DNA from: Magicicada septendecula
Lineage: Eukaryota > Arthropoda > Insecta > Hemiptera > Cicadidae
Assembly: GCA_034769895.1 (NCBI GenBank)
Contig: CM068370.1
Location: forward strand, 50,105,454-50,169,453
Direction: 5' to 3'
DNA length: 64,000 bases
The notes under the pieces were generated by a model, which saw nothing but the letters and a program-made list of their open reading frames with translations, was not told where the DNA came from and did not search any database. Below, piece after piece: positions 1 to 12,367 of the stretch. The translations under genes were made by a program, and so were the position numbers. Numbering within the stretch: position 1 is the first letter of the stretch; each line of letters opens with the position of its first letter.

Positions 1-843
1 GATCAAGAGTCCTGTTGAAGAATTATTTCCTGATCTAAAAAAAAGAATTGAGCACAGATCAGAAATACATGTTTGGCATATGTAGAATAGTTTCCGTTGG
101 AGAATGTCCACCTGGGTTCTAAGATGGAAGTCCAGGAATGCTGAATCATGCCAGATGGGTAACTACTGCCAACCGGATTTTGCGACTATATATTGCTTCA
201 GATTCACCATCACAAACATTTAAAAAAATGACAAACTACGTTGTGAAAGTGTATGCTCTAAGCTGGTTTACAATAAAATGTAATCCAAAACTGAAAGATG
301 GAGCAAATAATCTGTGGAAGATGATACAATTTTCGTCATACATGCAAGATAAACACAAGAAAGTGGTGTATAACTGTTTACAAAACAGTGGTTATTTCAC
401 ACACCCAGAAAATGTGATAGTTGCAATGCTAACTGACAGCAGAAAAACAATCCGGCAGCTCGCCATCAGACGAATCATGGCAGCTCAAAATAAGTCGAAC
501 ATTGCAGAATCTGCTTGTGTTAGGCAGTTCAAGATTCCAAAGATACACTTTTCTGCCACAGACTACATTGACATGGTCTTGTTGCAATCTATAAATGTAA
601 CAGAACCACCTGTAACAATGCATTTATCAGAAGAAGATCTAAACAGAATCCAGGTGAATGGTGTATCTGACATAAGTAAAATTACCATCACACACTCAAG
701 CTGTCGAAAGGGCAGTCAAAGAAGTGACAAAGTCATCTCAACAAGTTTGTGATGAAACAAAGAGGGACGGAGTAATTAGAGCAAGATTGATGGACAGAAC
801 AATAAGACCAAAGTTTGAATCAAAGAAGGAATTTAAGGTTTAG
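1..843 (+). pseudogene. Broken copy of a multicopy arthropod protein family of unknown function
   Basis: The clearest open stretch is 138-752 (204 aa). It has an NHARW motif at its start and a YFTHPENV...AMLTD segment in the middle. Reading upstream in the same frame, similar-looking protein (DQKYMFGIC) continues to near the window start, interrupted by one TAA at 120-122. Near position 690 the likely reading frame shifts: a different frame carries HTQAVERAV and then RDGVIRA, ending at a TAG at 841-843. I recall this motif order from repetitive hypothetical proteins in insect and mite genomes; no function is known to me. One stop and one frameshift argue that it is a dead copy. The start lies outside the window. 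Confidence 0.5.
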
Positions 844-3519
844 AGAAGTTAGCGTGCTCTCATGGTTGGATGGTTGGGAGGGCATGGGTGGGACTCAACA
901 TGCAACCACCTCCTCGTGGTGAGTCCTGGGTAGTTCTGTTTGAAATAACGAAAAGTTGCATAGTGTTTACTGTTTATGACATAGAGGTGGAAACTAAACT
1001 GTGTGATTATTAAATAATTAAAAAACTAATAAGATAAACTACACCAAAAACGTACTCTTTTCGAAATTCTCAAAAAATCTGTAAAATTTAGGGCTTATGC
1101 GCAAACAAAAGAAGTTATATTATGGGTTCAATATTTTTTTAGCTATATGTGGTGACATTTAACATAACTTTAAGCATACCCGATCTTCGTCCACCTTCAA
1201 GAAGTTAATAAAAAAAATTTCAGAAATTCTCAATTTTTTGGTAAAAAATCGAATTTTTAAGGCAGTTGCGCAGACTGAAGATATTATTTTTTGGGTTTAA
1301 TATTTTACGGTGTTCTTCCTAGACCTAAAATACAACTTTTGAGACATACCCATTTTTGATCGGATAAAGCTGACTTTTTTCGGCCCACCCTAAGCCACAG
1401 TAGTTTGGCCAAATCATGAGCGTAAGTGAAAATAATCAGTTGATAATGCAAATTTGTTAATGAATAAAGTCATTAAAAGTAAAGCACATTTTTAAAATGT
1501 CACACTACTAATTTTATCTTTCAATTGCGCATTTTATTGTATTTAATTCCTTTAAAGACTTTGTAAAAACAAAGTATCGGAAATTAATAAACACTTTTAC
1601 ACACTGAATAAATACTGAAATACACACAATAAATCTGATAAATGTTTGTCTAGCATCCCAGTTTGCGAGCTATATGACATTCATATAATAATAACACAGG
1701 TCTATGTGCAATACACATACACGCGCGCGTGCACACACACACTTGCAAGGATAAAACGACTCTTTGGACGCTATATTATCATTTAATTCATAGATCTTTA
1801 GACGTACAAGATACCCATTGTTGCGACGATAGATTTTCCATAAATTAATGTGCCTTGTGTTGTCACATCGTTTTGTTTTTGATTTATCCTGCTGTTTCTG
1901 TTTCAGAACGTATCTGGAATTGATTTACTATATTCACTGTATGGTTTATTTATTTCCTATTTACTTGTGGGGAAATGGAAATTATCATCACTCTTCGAAA
2001 TTCAATATGTAATATGTAACCATTTCTTTTTAGTGAAATACAAACAATTTAAAAATTAATGCCAATAATTTAAACAAATAAAGGTGAAGGACTGAGGGAA
2101 TTCGTGACATACAATGGTCTAAAGATAACAAATGGATATTTTAGAAAAAGGATATTCGTAAATATGCCTGGCCGGCGAGAGGTTATAGATCAATTATATA
2201 TTATATAATAGTTAATACGAAACTAGAATCACAAGTTGAAGATACAAGGGCCTGGATGGGGTTGTAACGGTACAGAATTGTGTGTTAAAAAAGAATAATT
2301 CAAATCAGACTTAATTCAAAGCAGTCAGTGTTCACCTTTGGAGTACCTTGTTGTAACCAACTACACATACGATATTATTACAAAACACCACGTCTGTGTT
2401 TGTCCTGGGAGTCAGATCATCTAGACATATTACGTAACTAGGCTACACACAGTTCGTGGCATTCGTGAATTACGGAAAATATGAAGGCGACGTGTGGATT
2501 TCACCAGGTGGCAACAGATTGCAGAATTTGCTGGCCTACCTTCTAGCACTTTTTAAAAACCAACAATCAGGGCTTGAATTGGTGATCACGTGACCAGGCC
2601 TCAACCCTGAGTAATGCGCCCTAACGCCAGATTAAGCATGAGTCAACTCGTAATTTTCTGACCGCACGGTCATAAAAACTAAACTAGTGCACGAGCAAAT
2701 CCTATCGGCCGACAACTGTAGTGAGTTAAATGTGACAACACAGTTATAAAACATATCACCAAGACAATAAGTGATGATCGTAAAAACATTCGGACATTTG
2801 TTATTTGTTATCGGAGTGTAGAAATCAACGAGGCCTGGACCATGGAACGAAGCCTACGTTAAGGATGAGTACCAATATAACACACTTTCTAACTAAAAAC
2901 TATCAACAGTATGAATACCTGTGCACAGAACTCAATAAATCATTAACGAGATCTCAATTTTAAGGGGCTGAGGTATATCTTTGTAAAAGAGGGAGCGTGA
3001 ATACAATGTTTTGCAATATTAAGTAAATCAGCAAAGTACTGGTTTAGTAATCATTCAAATTACTAATAATAGTTCTGTAAAAATAGTAGTGTAAGAGTTG
3101 TTTATTTTGTCAATTTTATACCAATAACCTGACGAGTTATTCCTGCTTAACAAAAAACTGAAACTTTTAATCGATGTATTCGTTTAATACACAAGAAATG
3201 AAGAGAATTTGAGACGTTATTATATAGGTGTATCTTAAACATAATTTTATTCAATAAAAGTAAAATAATTTGTTTTAGTCAGCATAAATTGTGTTAATAT
3301 CATTTCACAACTCAACCCAAATAATCCCTCTGCAACTGTTTTCGTCTATACGACCCTGGACCCAGAATAAAAGGTAAGACAAAAAATGAGAGTGTTATAA
3401 AGTTAATAGATTTTATTATTTAATTCAAAAACGTAAGGTTACAGGGTATGAAATTTTTGCAGATCATTTTCTTCTGACATCAAATATACAATTACATAAG
3501 CGATGAAAAATAAAATAAT
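844..3519. other. AT-rich stretch with no recognisable gene
   Basis: No reading frame longer than about 60 codons and no recognisable element. A short alternating purine-pyrimidine tract with CA and CG dinucleotides lies near 1708-1743. An AAAAG/GTAAGA string near 3370 resembles a splice donor but has no exon around it. Confidence 0.6.
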
Positions 3520-5197
3520 TTTGGTCAGCAACAAAATATTTGAAGGTTATGGATTGGAGGATGAAAGTACTAGAAATCTTTACCAGAATAGAGTAAATCA
3601 GTGGATTACAATAATACCTACTAGTGAAGACATAGAAGTGGAATATCAAGAAAATAATAATACAAGCAGCCAAGGAAGAAGTAGGCTGCAAAAAGAAATG
3701 TAGACGAAGGAGGACTCTGAGAATTTAGACAGAAGAAATAGATATTGTGGTAAAGAGGAAAAATGATAGCTTTAGAAGATGTATGTCACATCCAACAGAA
3801 GAGTCAAGAGAAACATACCAGAGAATAAGAAATGAAACGAAGAGAATTGTTAAACAAGCCACTCAAGACTCATGGGAATGCTTCTTAGCCACTATGGAAC
3901 ACGATTTATATGGTAGACAGACTACGGCATATAAAGTGATGAAAACATTAAATAGCTCTGAAAGAGAAAAGATTTGTGTGAATATGATTAAGGAAAATGA
4001 ATGGACAAACCATTATATGGAAGTTATATTTTGACAGTGCAATAGAAAATGATAAGGAATATGTAAGTAAGCCCAGTGGAAACAGTCTAAACCAGTTAAC
4101 AATAGAACTCTAACAAGCAATGAATGAGACGAAAAGTAGAAAGGCATGAGGACTTAATGGAATAAATGCTGAGTTTTAAAATTGCATTTACGAATTCTAT
4201 ATTTTGTAAATAATATAAGGATGGAAAACAAAATTACAAAAGAATGGAGATGGGCTACGTGCTTACGAATAAAAGTGACTTCGTTATATAAAAAAGGAGA
4301 CAGAACAGATGCAAATAATTGTAGAGGAATAATCTTGCTGGACTCAACATACAAAATATATACAAGAATTCTCAATCAGAGATTAAGAGTCATTGCATAT
4401 GTACTAATTCTTGAAGAGCAAATGGGTTTTAGAAAGGGTAGGTCAACTGTGGATGCATTGTTTGTATTACGACAGATAATAGAGAAAAGGCGGGAGTATA
4501 ACCAGGAAATGCAATATCGCTTTTGTTGATCTGGAAAAAGCATTTGATAATGTAGACCTTCAAAAGTTATGAAGTTTTATGGGTACAAGAGGATATCTAC
4601 AGAATTTAATAAATTCAGTTACGATCCTTTACAAAAGTACATCTGTACCCTGGATTTGAATGGTAGTCTCTCAGGTGACATTCCAGTAAATAAGGGAGTT
4701 AGGCAGGGATGCTGTATTTTCCCAACCTTGTTTAATATATATTGACGAGATGTTGAGAGCATGGAAATACAAAGTGACTTCGAGAATACAGTCAAAGAAT
4801 CAATTTGTATGGGTTCCCTGCTATATGCAGATGACATAGTTCTTATTCAAGAAAATGAGGACGATTTACAAGAAGTAGCAAGAGAGTACTCACTGACAAT
4901 TTCAGTGAAAAAGACTAAAACCATGGCTTTTAAAGCAAATATTCAGCGAAGACTAAGATAGTTATAACCACCAGCATTTTTGAACATGTGAGCCATTTTA
5001 AATACCTCGGATGTGCAGTAAGCTATGAGTCTGAATATGATGTAAAAGAGAAGATAAATACATGCAGGAATATTTGTAGTACAATTTATAGAAATATTAG
5101 ATATAAAACAAGACACTGCACAAGGATCAAATTTTATAAGACAATTGCAATACCCACACTGACATATGTGAATGAGGCGTGGTTCATGGCAAAAAAA
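3520..5197 (+). pseudogene. Decayed non-LTR retrotransposon reverse transcriptase
   Basis: The protein is spread over several frames, at 3503-3703, 3747-4034, 4182-4529, 4761-4961 and 4988-5197. In order I see a pre-RT linker with basic residues, an RT block with LYKKGDRTDANNCRGI, a GFRKGRSTVDALF block, a VDLEKAFD block (catalytic Asp), a GVRQGC block, the YADD catalytic box at about 4826, and FKYLGC followed by the C-terminal segment. The block order is that of the endonuclease-reverse transcriptase polyprotein common in insects. The apurinic-type endonuclease that should precede it is missing. Numerous frameshifts and stops show it is inactive. The match stops abruptly near 5197, where a GC-richer sequence begins, possibly the edge of the next element. 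Confidence 0.8.
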
Positions 5198-5310
5198 ATT
5201 GGCCGTCACGGGACGCCCGGCAGATGTGAAACATCAAAGTTGATGGTAGAATTTATAATTAATGAAAACCAATAAAGAAATATGGAGTAAAATAAATAAA
5301 AAAAACATAG

Positions 5311-5458
5311 TTTCGTTAATAAAATCAATATATTTTTCTTATTATTCTAATTATAATAATAATTACAGAATATAAATACAAGAGTTTCGTTAATAAAATC
5401 AATATATTTTTCTTATTATTCTAATTATAATAATAATTACAGAATATAAATACAAGAG
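5311..5458. repeat. Two tandem copies of a 74-bp AT-rich unit
   Basis: The segment beginning TTTCGTTAATAAAATC at 5311 is repeated without visible change from 5385. It lies just beyond the end of the Helentron coding remnant and may belong to its 3' end. Confidence 0.85.
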
Positions 5459-5496
5459 AAGTAAATATTTTTAATATAGACTGTTTTACAATGCAG

Positions 5497-8062
5497 TTAC
5501 GGAATATTATTTGACATATCTTCTGTGATTTCTGTAATAGTAGCTGTTGAAGGTGTTTTAGACGGTATTAAAGAAATGATTGGCCGATGATAACTGAAGT
5601 ATGTAACAAAAGTAGTAGATGTGATGTTATCAAGGTATCTTGAAAATACAGCATCGATTGTCATTCCATATCTAGTTGTTGGTTCAGTTGGCTTATTATT
5701 GATTTTCAAATCAAATGTTTGCTCAAGGAATGTTGTCAAAGAGATTGAATCGTTTGTTGCAAAATTAACATCTAAAATCATCGGAAGTTCGTCTAAGTTA
5801 TCTCCTAAAATCCTTGAACCTTCGCGACTATATATGAGTAAACAACGGTGTAAAAATTTTATGATTTCTGTGACTTTTTGATTTGGTGAAATATACACAA
5901 CAACCATAAGGAATTCTCTCCCATCATCCATTTTAACTTGAGAAGCACATATCACCAATAGCTGCTTGGGTAACATTAAGTTCACGTGTATTTCATATTG
6001 TGAGTTCTATATTCGTCGTAGTAATTCGGGATATGTTTTTGTTTTGATATATCGCAACTCCCGCAGCTCTAACATCTTCCCGTTTAAATTTTACTATACA
6101 ATTGAAATCAGGTAGTTGAACGTCTTTTTCATTAGAAAGGCATGTTTCTGATAATAATAAAAAGTCACTTTTTTGAGAAACAGAATCTTGCATATCTGAA
6201 GCATGTTTTTTGAGACTTTGACAGTTTAAAGTTAATATTGTCAATCCCTCTCTCGATGTAATGAAATTAGTAATCATTTCTTGCAAAGTATTAAGTCTAT
6301 TCAAGGATAGTCTTTTAAATTCTTCTTGCAAAGACAAAATTGATGGATGAATTCTTCTTCCATGGTAAAACCTTAAATCATCATTACGGTTACATATGAA
6401 CAAACCTTCAATACTAGTAACTCGCGATAAAGCGACATATAATAACTGAATAGAATGAGTTTTACTATACTCATAGACTATCTCGTCATATGTAGCTCCT
6501 TGAGACTTATGAATAGTCATGGCACATCCGGATATCGTAGGAAAGTGATTTCTTTTTCCCACAATTATTTTGTTGTTGTTAAGATGAATACTTGTAGTTC
6601 GACGTATAATAGGAACGGCTCGTTTATTGATATTGTGTTCTGCAATGAATCCAGCAGCTTTTTTTCTGGCAACTGTACCAGTTCTTTTATCAGGAAAAAC
6701 CAGCCATACACGAGTAATTTCATTTTGTTCATTCTGTTCTATATGAACCAAAGTTCCAACAGCACCATTAGCTAATCCATCTGTAACGTCTATGTTTGTT
6801 GTAATAATGTAAGGTTTTCCAATTACAAAAATAATTTCGTATGGCATTCCACCTGTGTCAATCACTGACATCTTGTGTAATTTTTGCCTCACAAATCCTT
6901 CCTGTTCATGGTTAGCACAGCCACTAATAATATCTATTGCAATGGAAACATGTTTATCTTGAGCTTGTTGCAAAATAGATACGTTGTATTCATTGACCGA
7001 TGTGTTTTCTTGAAATAATCGAACCCCATTTGGGCAGTGCTGTGTAACTTCTTCGTTCGTAAAAACTCTCGACTCGATAATGGCCAATTCGTCATCATCT
7101 ATAATGGATCCATTACCAATTTTTGTAAGGATAGAAGCAAAAATTACTTTAGTTTGTCGCATAACTTGAGTTAATTCGTAGAATTTTAATCCTCGCCACA
7201 GGAAAGGTCCAACCATTCGTTGTTTTGGCTGCTTGTAAATTGGAGTAGCTCTGACTGGAGGTAATTGTCGCAAGTCTCCAATAAGAATGATGTCTAGTCC
7301 TCCAAAGTTAGTCAAAATTTCCAGTTATTTGCTTTAACCTTGAATCAATTTGATTTAAAAGTTCAGCACCAATCATACTTATTTCGTCAACGATTAACAC
7401 TTTAACGTATTTAAATAAACATCGATACTGTTGTGCCGTTTCCATTGACAATGGAAGTAGTTTAGATAATGATATTTTTAATGCTGTATGAACTGTAGTA
7501 CCGTGAACCGTGAACTATAGTATGCTGTATGAACCATCAATGGCTACTGAAGCTTTGCCAGTGGAAGCACACGTAATGTATGCATTGCAGAAGCCGTCAT
7601 TATTTGAGAATCTATTGTATATTTCCATTATCAATTTAATAATGAAAGTTTTCCGCATCCAGCTGGCCCAGTGAAAAATATTTGTAAAGGCAATTTCTCT
7701 GCAGATAAAATGTGATGGATGACGTGCAAAAGTAAATTTTTTTGTTTTTCATTAGCACTTCTCATGAGGTCACAAAATTGATCAAAGTTCATTACATTTT
7801 CTCTTCTTTTAGCAATTGCTCCTAAACTTTTAAGTGTAGCTATACGTAAATCTTCATTAACGTTTGGGTTTTTATATAATTCTTGAAAAGGATTTGGTTC
7901 TGGAAATCTTGTAGCAACGTCTTGAATTTCTAACTCGTCATCATTCAATTGATCATCTTGGCGACGTAGTTGTCGGCATATATCAATAATTTTTTTAATA
8001 TCAATGTTCAAACTTTGCACTGTATTTATTATCTGTGTGTCGTAACCACTGCACTGTGACAC
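5497..8062 (-). pseudogene. Helentron (Helitron-2 type) helicase-endonuclease remnant
   Basis: Three pieces on the minus strand make one protein: 8062-7631 (143 aa), 7315-5993 (440 aa) and 5985-5497 (162 aa). The first ends in a Walker A motif (GPAGCGK). Between the first two, in a shifted frame, lies a Walker B-type VDEISM. The middle piece has GDLRQLPPV, then MTIHKSQG and YVALSR, the ordered motifs of Pif1-like Helitron helicases. From LTLNCQSLKKH onward the same frame enters an endonuclease/exonuclease/phosphatase domain, which continues in the last piece with TIDAVF and a SYHRPI motif in the place of SDHKPI. Helicase followed directly by this endonuclease is characteristic of Helentrons. 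The Rep/HUH and zinc-finger half that should precede Walker A is absent. There are at least two frameshifts. Confidence 0.82.
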
Positions 8063-9218
8063 AGGCGGATGACGTCACTTGCTTATCAAGCGCTGCCGGC
8101 AGTCAGCCGGACTGACGGTGGACAAGTTAAGTTTAGTTTCTAATCAGGCTCCGAGCTGTACTCTCGTCAAAAATCACTCTTCCAGCCGCGGCTTCTGGAT
8201 CATTATCCAATTTTCTTCATGTGCAGTTTGCACCAAATTACTTAGACGACCTTCGTCTAATTTACATGTATCTTGACTTTTATCAAAACTAAATTAACGG
8301 GCGTTATGGCCTTTAAACATCCGCACGTGTCAGCGATGGCTTCTAAAATTTAACGTTTTCAATAAATGTATATTATACATCAGAATTACAGTCCACTTCA
8401 TTACATTTCAAACCCAGCCCTTTCTACTTAGCGTCTTTGGAACAACTCTAGAACGTCAAGAGCTTCCAGTACGCAACATTTTTGGTCCAACCGAACCGGA
8501 TTTCTTAATTTTGTCCACATGAAATTAATATTTCATTTAATGGGCCCAAACGGCGTTTCGTTCAAGCCCCAACATTCTCAACTTTGGATTGCTGACAGTT
8601 GCGTGCCTCTATAAACTTCCAAAATTACATCACAAGCAACACGACAAGATTCTGCAGAGCAGTAAACCAGAGACAACGTGACACGGCAGGACAGCATTGT
8701 CATTCTACATCAAAAAGTTCTACAGCTTTAAATTATGGAGAGCTACATCAGGCGTCATCTGACCAGTAGAGACAGGAGGTGTAACAGCTCCTAACAGGAT
8801 CGAGCAGCGGGATCGAAGCCAGCTTCAGCACGTCTGGATCAACGTCCACGTGACTATGAACTCTTTACTTATATTTAACGTTTCAAGCAATATTTTACAT
8901 TTAGCAGTTATTTTTTAACACCTTTGTGTAAATACACACCATCATTATACAATACACGTTAGTAAGTGGTTGGCAGCTTATTGTGAGTTCAAATAAAAAT
9001 ATACGTATAATTATCATTTAATTTCATAATTTTAATAATTTTTAATTGCCAACAAAGTTTGATTAATAGAGAGAGTAAGCATATGTTGTAGCAAGTATTG
9101 TGTTCATATACATAACGATCGCTAGCTACCGCAACGTATTCAGATTTATCAAAATTTAAGTTTATGGTTCACATGCTCTGCGCTCAAATTATTCAAAAGT
9201 ATTTTTTAAATTGTAATC
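8063..9218. other. Spacer between Helentron and BEL elements, no gene seen
   Basis: No convincing coding sequence. GC content is higher around 8080-8260 and 8700-8860. An AATAAA signal occurs near 8360. This should contain the 5' LTR of the BEL element, but I could not find a match between it and the sequence after 13713, so no LTR is called. Confidence 0.5.
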
Positions 9219-10355
9219 ATGGCAGATGTAAAGGCTTTAATAAAAAAACGAGGCACCATTAAAGCTTCGATATGCCGCGTAAATACTTTCGCGGACAACT
9301 TCGATTTGGAAACCAGCGATCATCATGCGCTGAAAATAAAACTTCGGCATTTGATGGAATTATCCACCAAATACGATGAAATACAATCCCAAATCGAATC
9401 CGAGGAAGCGGACTTTGCTTTAGCGAGTGATAGGGTCCAAACGGAAGACGATCTTTGTAACATAGAGTGTAAATTGTAACACCTGCTGGAGCAAGCTGAG
9501 CATATGAACCAGAAACCCTTAATTAATGCTGAAAGTAAGGATCTTAAAACACCCCCCATTCAGTTGGAACCGATCAAATTACCTCGGTTTGCGGGAAGTA
9601 TTATTGAGTGGCAGCATTATTATCATATTTTTCTTGAACTAATTCACGTCAGAGCCGATCTGACAGACATACAAAAACTTCACTATTTGCACTCGTCATT
9701 ATCTGGCGAGGCACTTAACGTAATAAAGTCATTGCCAATCACTCATGAGAATTATGCGGTGGCTATCGATCTGTTGAAGAATAGATATGACAGTAAGCTA
9801 ATTCTCTCCGCCCATCATGTCGAGAATGTCCTGACCGTACAATCGATTCAACAAGAATCTCAAGTTAGCATATCTAGATTCATTGATGAAATCTCAGCCA
9901 ATATCAATGCTTTAAATAATCTCAACTTGCCAGTTAACACATTCGAGATCATTGTCATGCATTACTTAGCTAAAAAACTTGATAGTTACACTTTCCGGTT
10001 GTGGAAAGAGAGCTTGTCAGAACATAAATTCCCTGATTTTAATAATTTTATGAAATTCCTAAACTCACGCAGACAATTACTACTAAATCTTGATAGCGCA
10101 ACTACCTCAACGAGCAAGTTAAATACCAGCGATAAGACTCCTTATCGCAAGGCAGTTAAACCGATAAGCGCTCCAAAGGGGGCATTCCATTCTCAGGTCG
10201 GAGATAATTTATGTAGACTATGCAACGGTAAACATAGAATTATTGACTGCTTACAATTCACATCGCTTTCTGTCCCTGAGAAAAAACGTCATAATAAAAA
10301 ACAAACTTTGTCCGGGCCACGAAAGTTCTCAATGCACATAAAAATTTTCTTGTAA
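9219..10355 (+). pseudogene. gag: BEL/Pao gag with one internal stop
   Basis: A continuous frame of about 379 codons, broken only by a TAA at 9477-9479. The first 86 residues are charged and helical. After the stop, the LPRFAGSIIEWQHYY region and a long helical section resemble the capsid-like domain of BEL gag (the DUF1759-type family). Near the C-terminus a zinc knuckle, CRLCNGKHRIIDC, is visible at about 10209-10247. It would form the particle and bind RNA. The ATG at 9219 is the first in frame and fits the usual gag start. Confidence 0.85.
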
Positions 10356-10380
10356 AAAATGTGCAAGGCGTCACCACACC

Positions 10381-11004
10381 ATGATTCATGTCCCCAACAA
10401 AGACGGATCTTCCATTAATAACCAGTGCTCACTAAAGTGGCACACGAATAAATCAATATTGTTATCCACCGCTGTCTGTATGACCACTAATAAGGCCGGT
10501 AGAAAATTCCCCGTTAGAATTTTATTGGATTCCGGCTCGCAAACAAATTTCTGCACAATGGATTTCGCCCGTAGAATGGGCCTTCAATTGGTTAAATCGC
10601 AATTGCCCATAACGGGCATAAACAACTCACTCTCCCAGGCTGACTTCAGTATAAAAGTAAGGCTACATTCTCGCTATAAACCCTTTACGTTAAACGTGCA
10701 TTGTGCCGTACTACCCGGTATAACTAATGATTTACCGGCGGAATCGTTCGATCTCGCCTCTTTGAATTTACCGAAGCACTTATTCTTAGCTGATCCACAC
10801 CTACACTGCTCGTCGCAAGTCGATGTTCTCCTCGGCGCTCAATATTATCTTCAATTAATTGAACCTATTAAATTTATGCGCGGACCGCACTTTCCTATTA
10901 TTCAGGAGACTAAGTTAGGATTTATTCTAGCCGGTAACTTACCCTTCAATGTCGACATAACTAAAACGGTTTCGCCCTTTATGGTCTGTAAGGATGATAG
11001 TTAG
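10381..11004 (+). pseudogene. BEL/Pao aspartic protease region
   Basis: This 207-codon frame carries LLDSGSQTNFC, the D-S-G active site of a retroviral-type aspartic protease, at about residues 49-59, followed by a region rich in beta-strand patterns (DVLLGAQYY). It is the DUF1758-like protease that matures BEL polyproteins. It is out of frame with gag and with the RT and ends at a TAG at 11002-11004, so the polyprotein is no longer continuous. Confidence 0.85.
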
Positions 11005-11269
11005 ATTTCCTCGCAATTAAAGGAATTCTGGAAGTTGGAGGATATCTCTAGTCGTGAAACCTACTCTGAGGACTCAGCGTATGAAAAGCATTTTGTGACA
11101 AATACTGTCCGCAATCACGAAGGGAGATTCGTGGTATCCCTGTGCCTCGCAGATTAGACAAATCTCATTTGGGAGATTCTCTCCGCGGAGCTATCCGCAG
11201 GTTCCAATCGCTAGAGTTTTAAGTTCAAGCAGAACCCTGCCCTTTACAAGGGCTATAGCGAGTTCATGC

Positions 11270-12367
11270 GTGAAGCTTGGTCATATGTCTCCACTTAATG
11301 ATTACGATTTGTCGCTTGACAAATCAGACATTTTTTATTTTCCTAATCACTCGGTCTTTAAGTGCTCTAGCCTCACCACTAAGTTACGTGTGGTCTTTGA
11401 CGGCTCCGCTAAAACGACAAATAATCTGTCCCTCAACGATACTTTAATGGTCGGTCCCACGATCCAGCAGGATCTGTTCTCGATCATGGTTCGTTTTCGT
11501 ACACACCGATACGCACTTATTGCAGACATAGAAAAGATGTATCGTCAAATTATGGTTAACCCGAAGGATTCCAATTTGCAGCGCATCGTTTGGCGTGATG
11601 CTCGGCATAAGGAACTACAACATTACGCTTTAAGGACGGTTACGTATGGGACTGCTAGTACCGCTTTTCTTGCAACTAGATGTCTGGCGCAGACAGCCTA
11701 CGAAAATAAATCCAATTATCCTATGGCTTGTATAGCCATAGCCAATGATTTTTATGTAGACGATCTTATTACGGGATCGGACGATCCAAAGATAACGCTA
11801 CCCCGGCTTGAACTTTGCGCTTGTTTATTGCTAGCGCAATTAACTTCTAAGGTTTTAAACGCCGTCAACTACAATTTTGACGGACTATATCTCTATTCGG
11901 ACTCAATGATAGCATTGCATTGGATACATCAACAATCTTCCCGCTGGAAGGTATTTGTGGCCAACCGTGTCGCGGAAATTCAGCGTCTTGTTAGTAGGGG
12001 AACTTGGCATCATGTATTATCAACTGACAACCCTGCCGACATTTTATCACGCGGTTGCCTCCCTCGTAGTTTGCAAAGCCATACTCAATGGTCGCATGGT
12101 CCGTCCTGGTTAGCCCATGAGTCAGCATCATGGCCCATTAGTGCCTTCGACATTCATGCTCCCTGTACTTACCCCGACCTTGAGCAGGAACGTCGTAAGC
12201 AGGTCCAAACATCGCTGATTGTCGCCTCTTCCACCCATAGCTATGTTGAAAATTATTCATCCCTTACAAGACTCATTCGAGTCTTCGCATATTGCCGCAG
12301 ATTTATTCGCAACTCTAGGCTCCCGTTTGTTGACAGGGTCACGTCATTTTTGTCTGCTCAAGAGTAG
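11270..12367 (+). pseudogene. pol: BEL/Pao reverse transcriptase/RNase H, internally deleted
   Basis: Early residues show the RT fingers (KLRVVFDGSAKT) and the palm (LIADIEKMYRQI), with a catalytic Asp. YVDDLITGS is the catalytic box at about 11756. Immediately after, SDDPKITLPRLELCA joins the YVDD box almost directly to the region that normally begins RNase H. In intact BEL elements roughly 150-200 residues separate these blocks, so much of the thumb/connection appears deleted in frame. RNase H continues with LYLYSDSMIALHWI and NPADILSRG. A TAG at 12365-12367 interrupts the frame, which then continues into integrase. Confidence 0.85.

Noticed and set aside
5198..5310. GC-rich segment near 5200 as a Helentron terminal hairpin
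   Set aside because: Only a four-base stem is visible and no terminal motif could be confirmed.
8316..9218. 5' LTR of the BEL element
   Set aside because: No stretch here could be matched to sequence after the integrase, so LTR limits cannot be supported.
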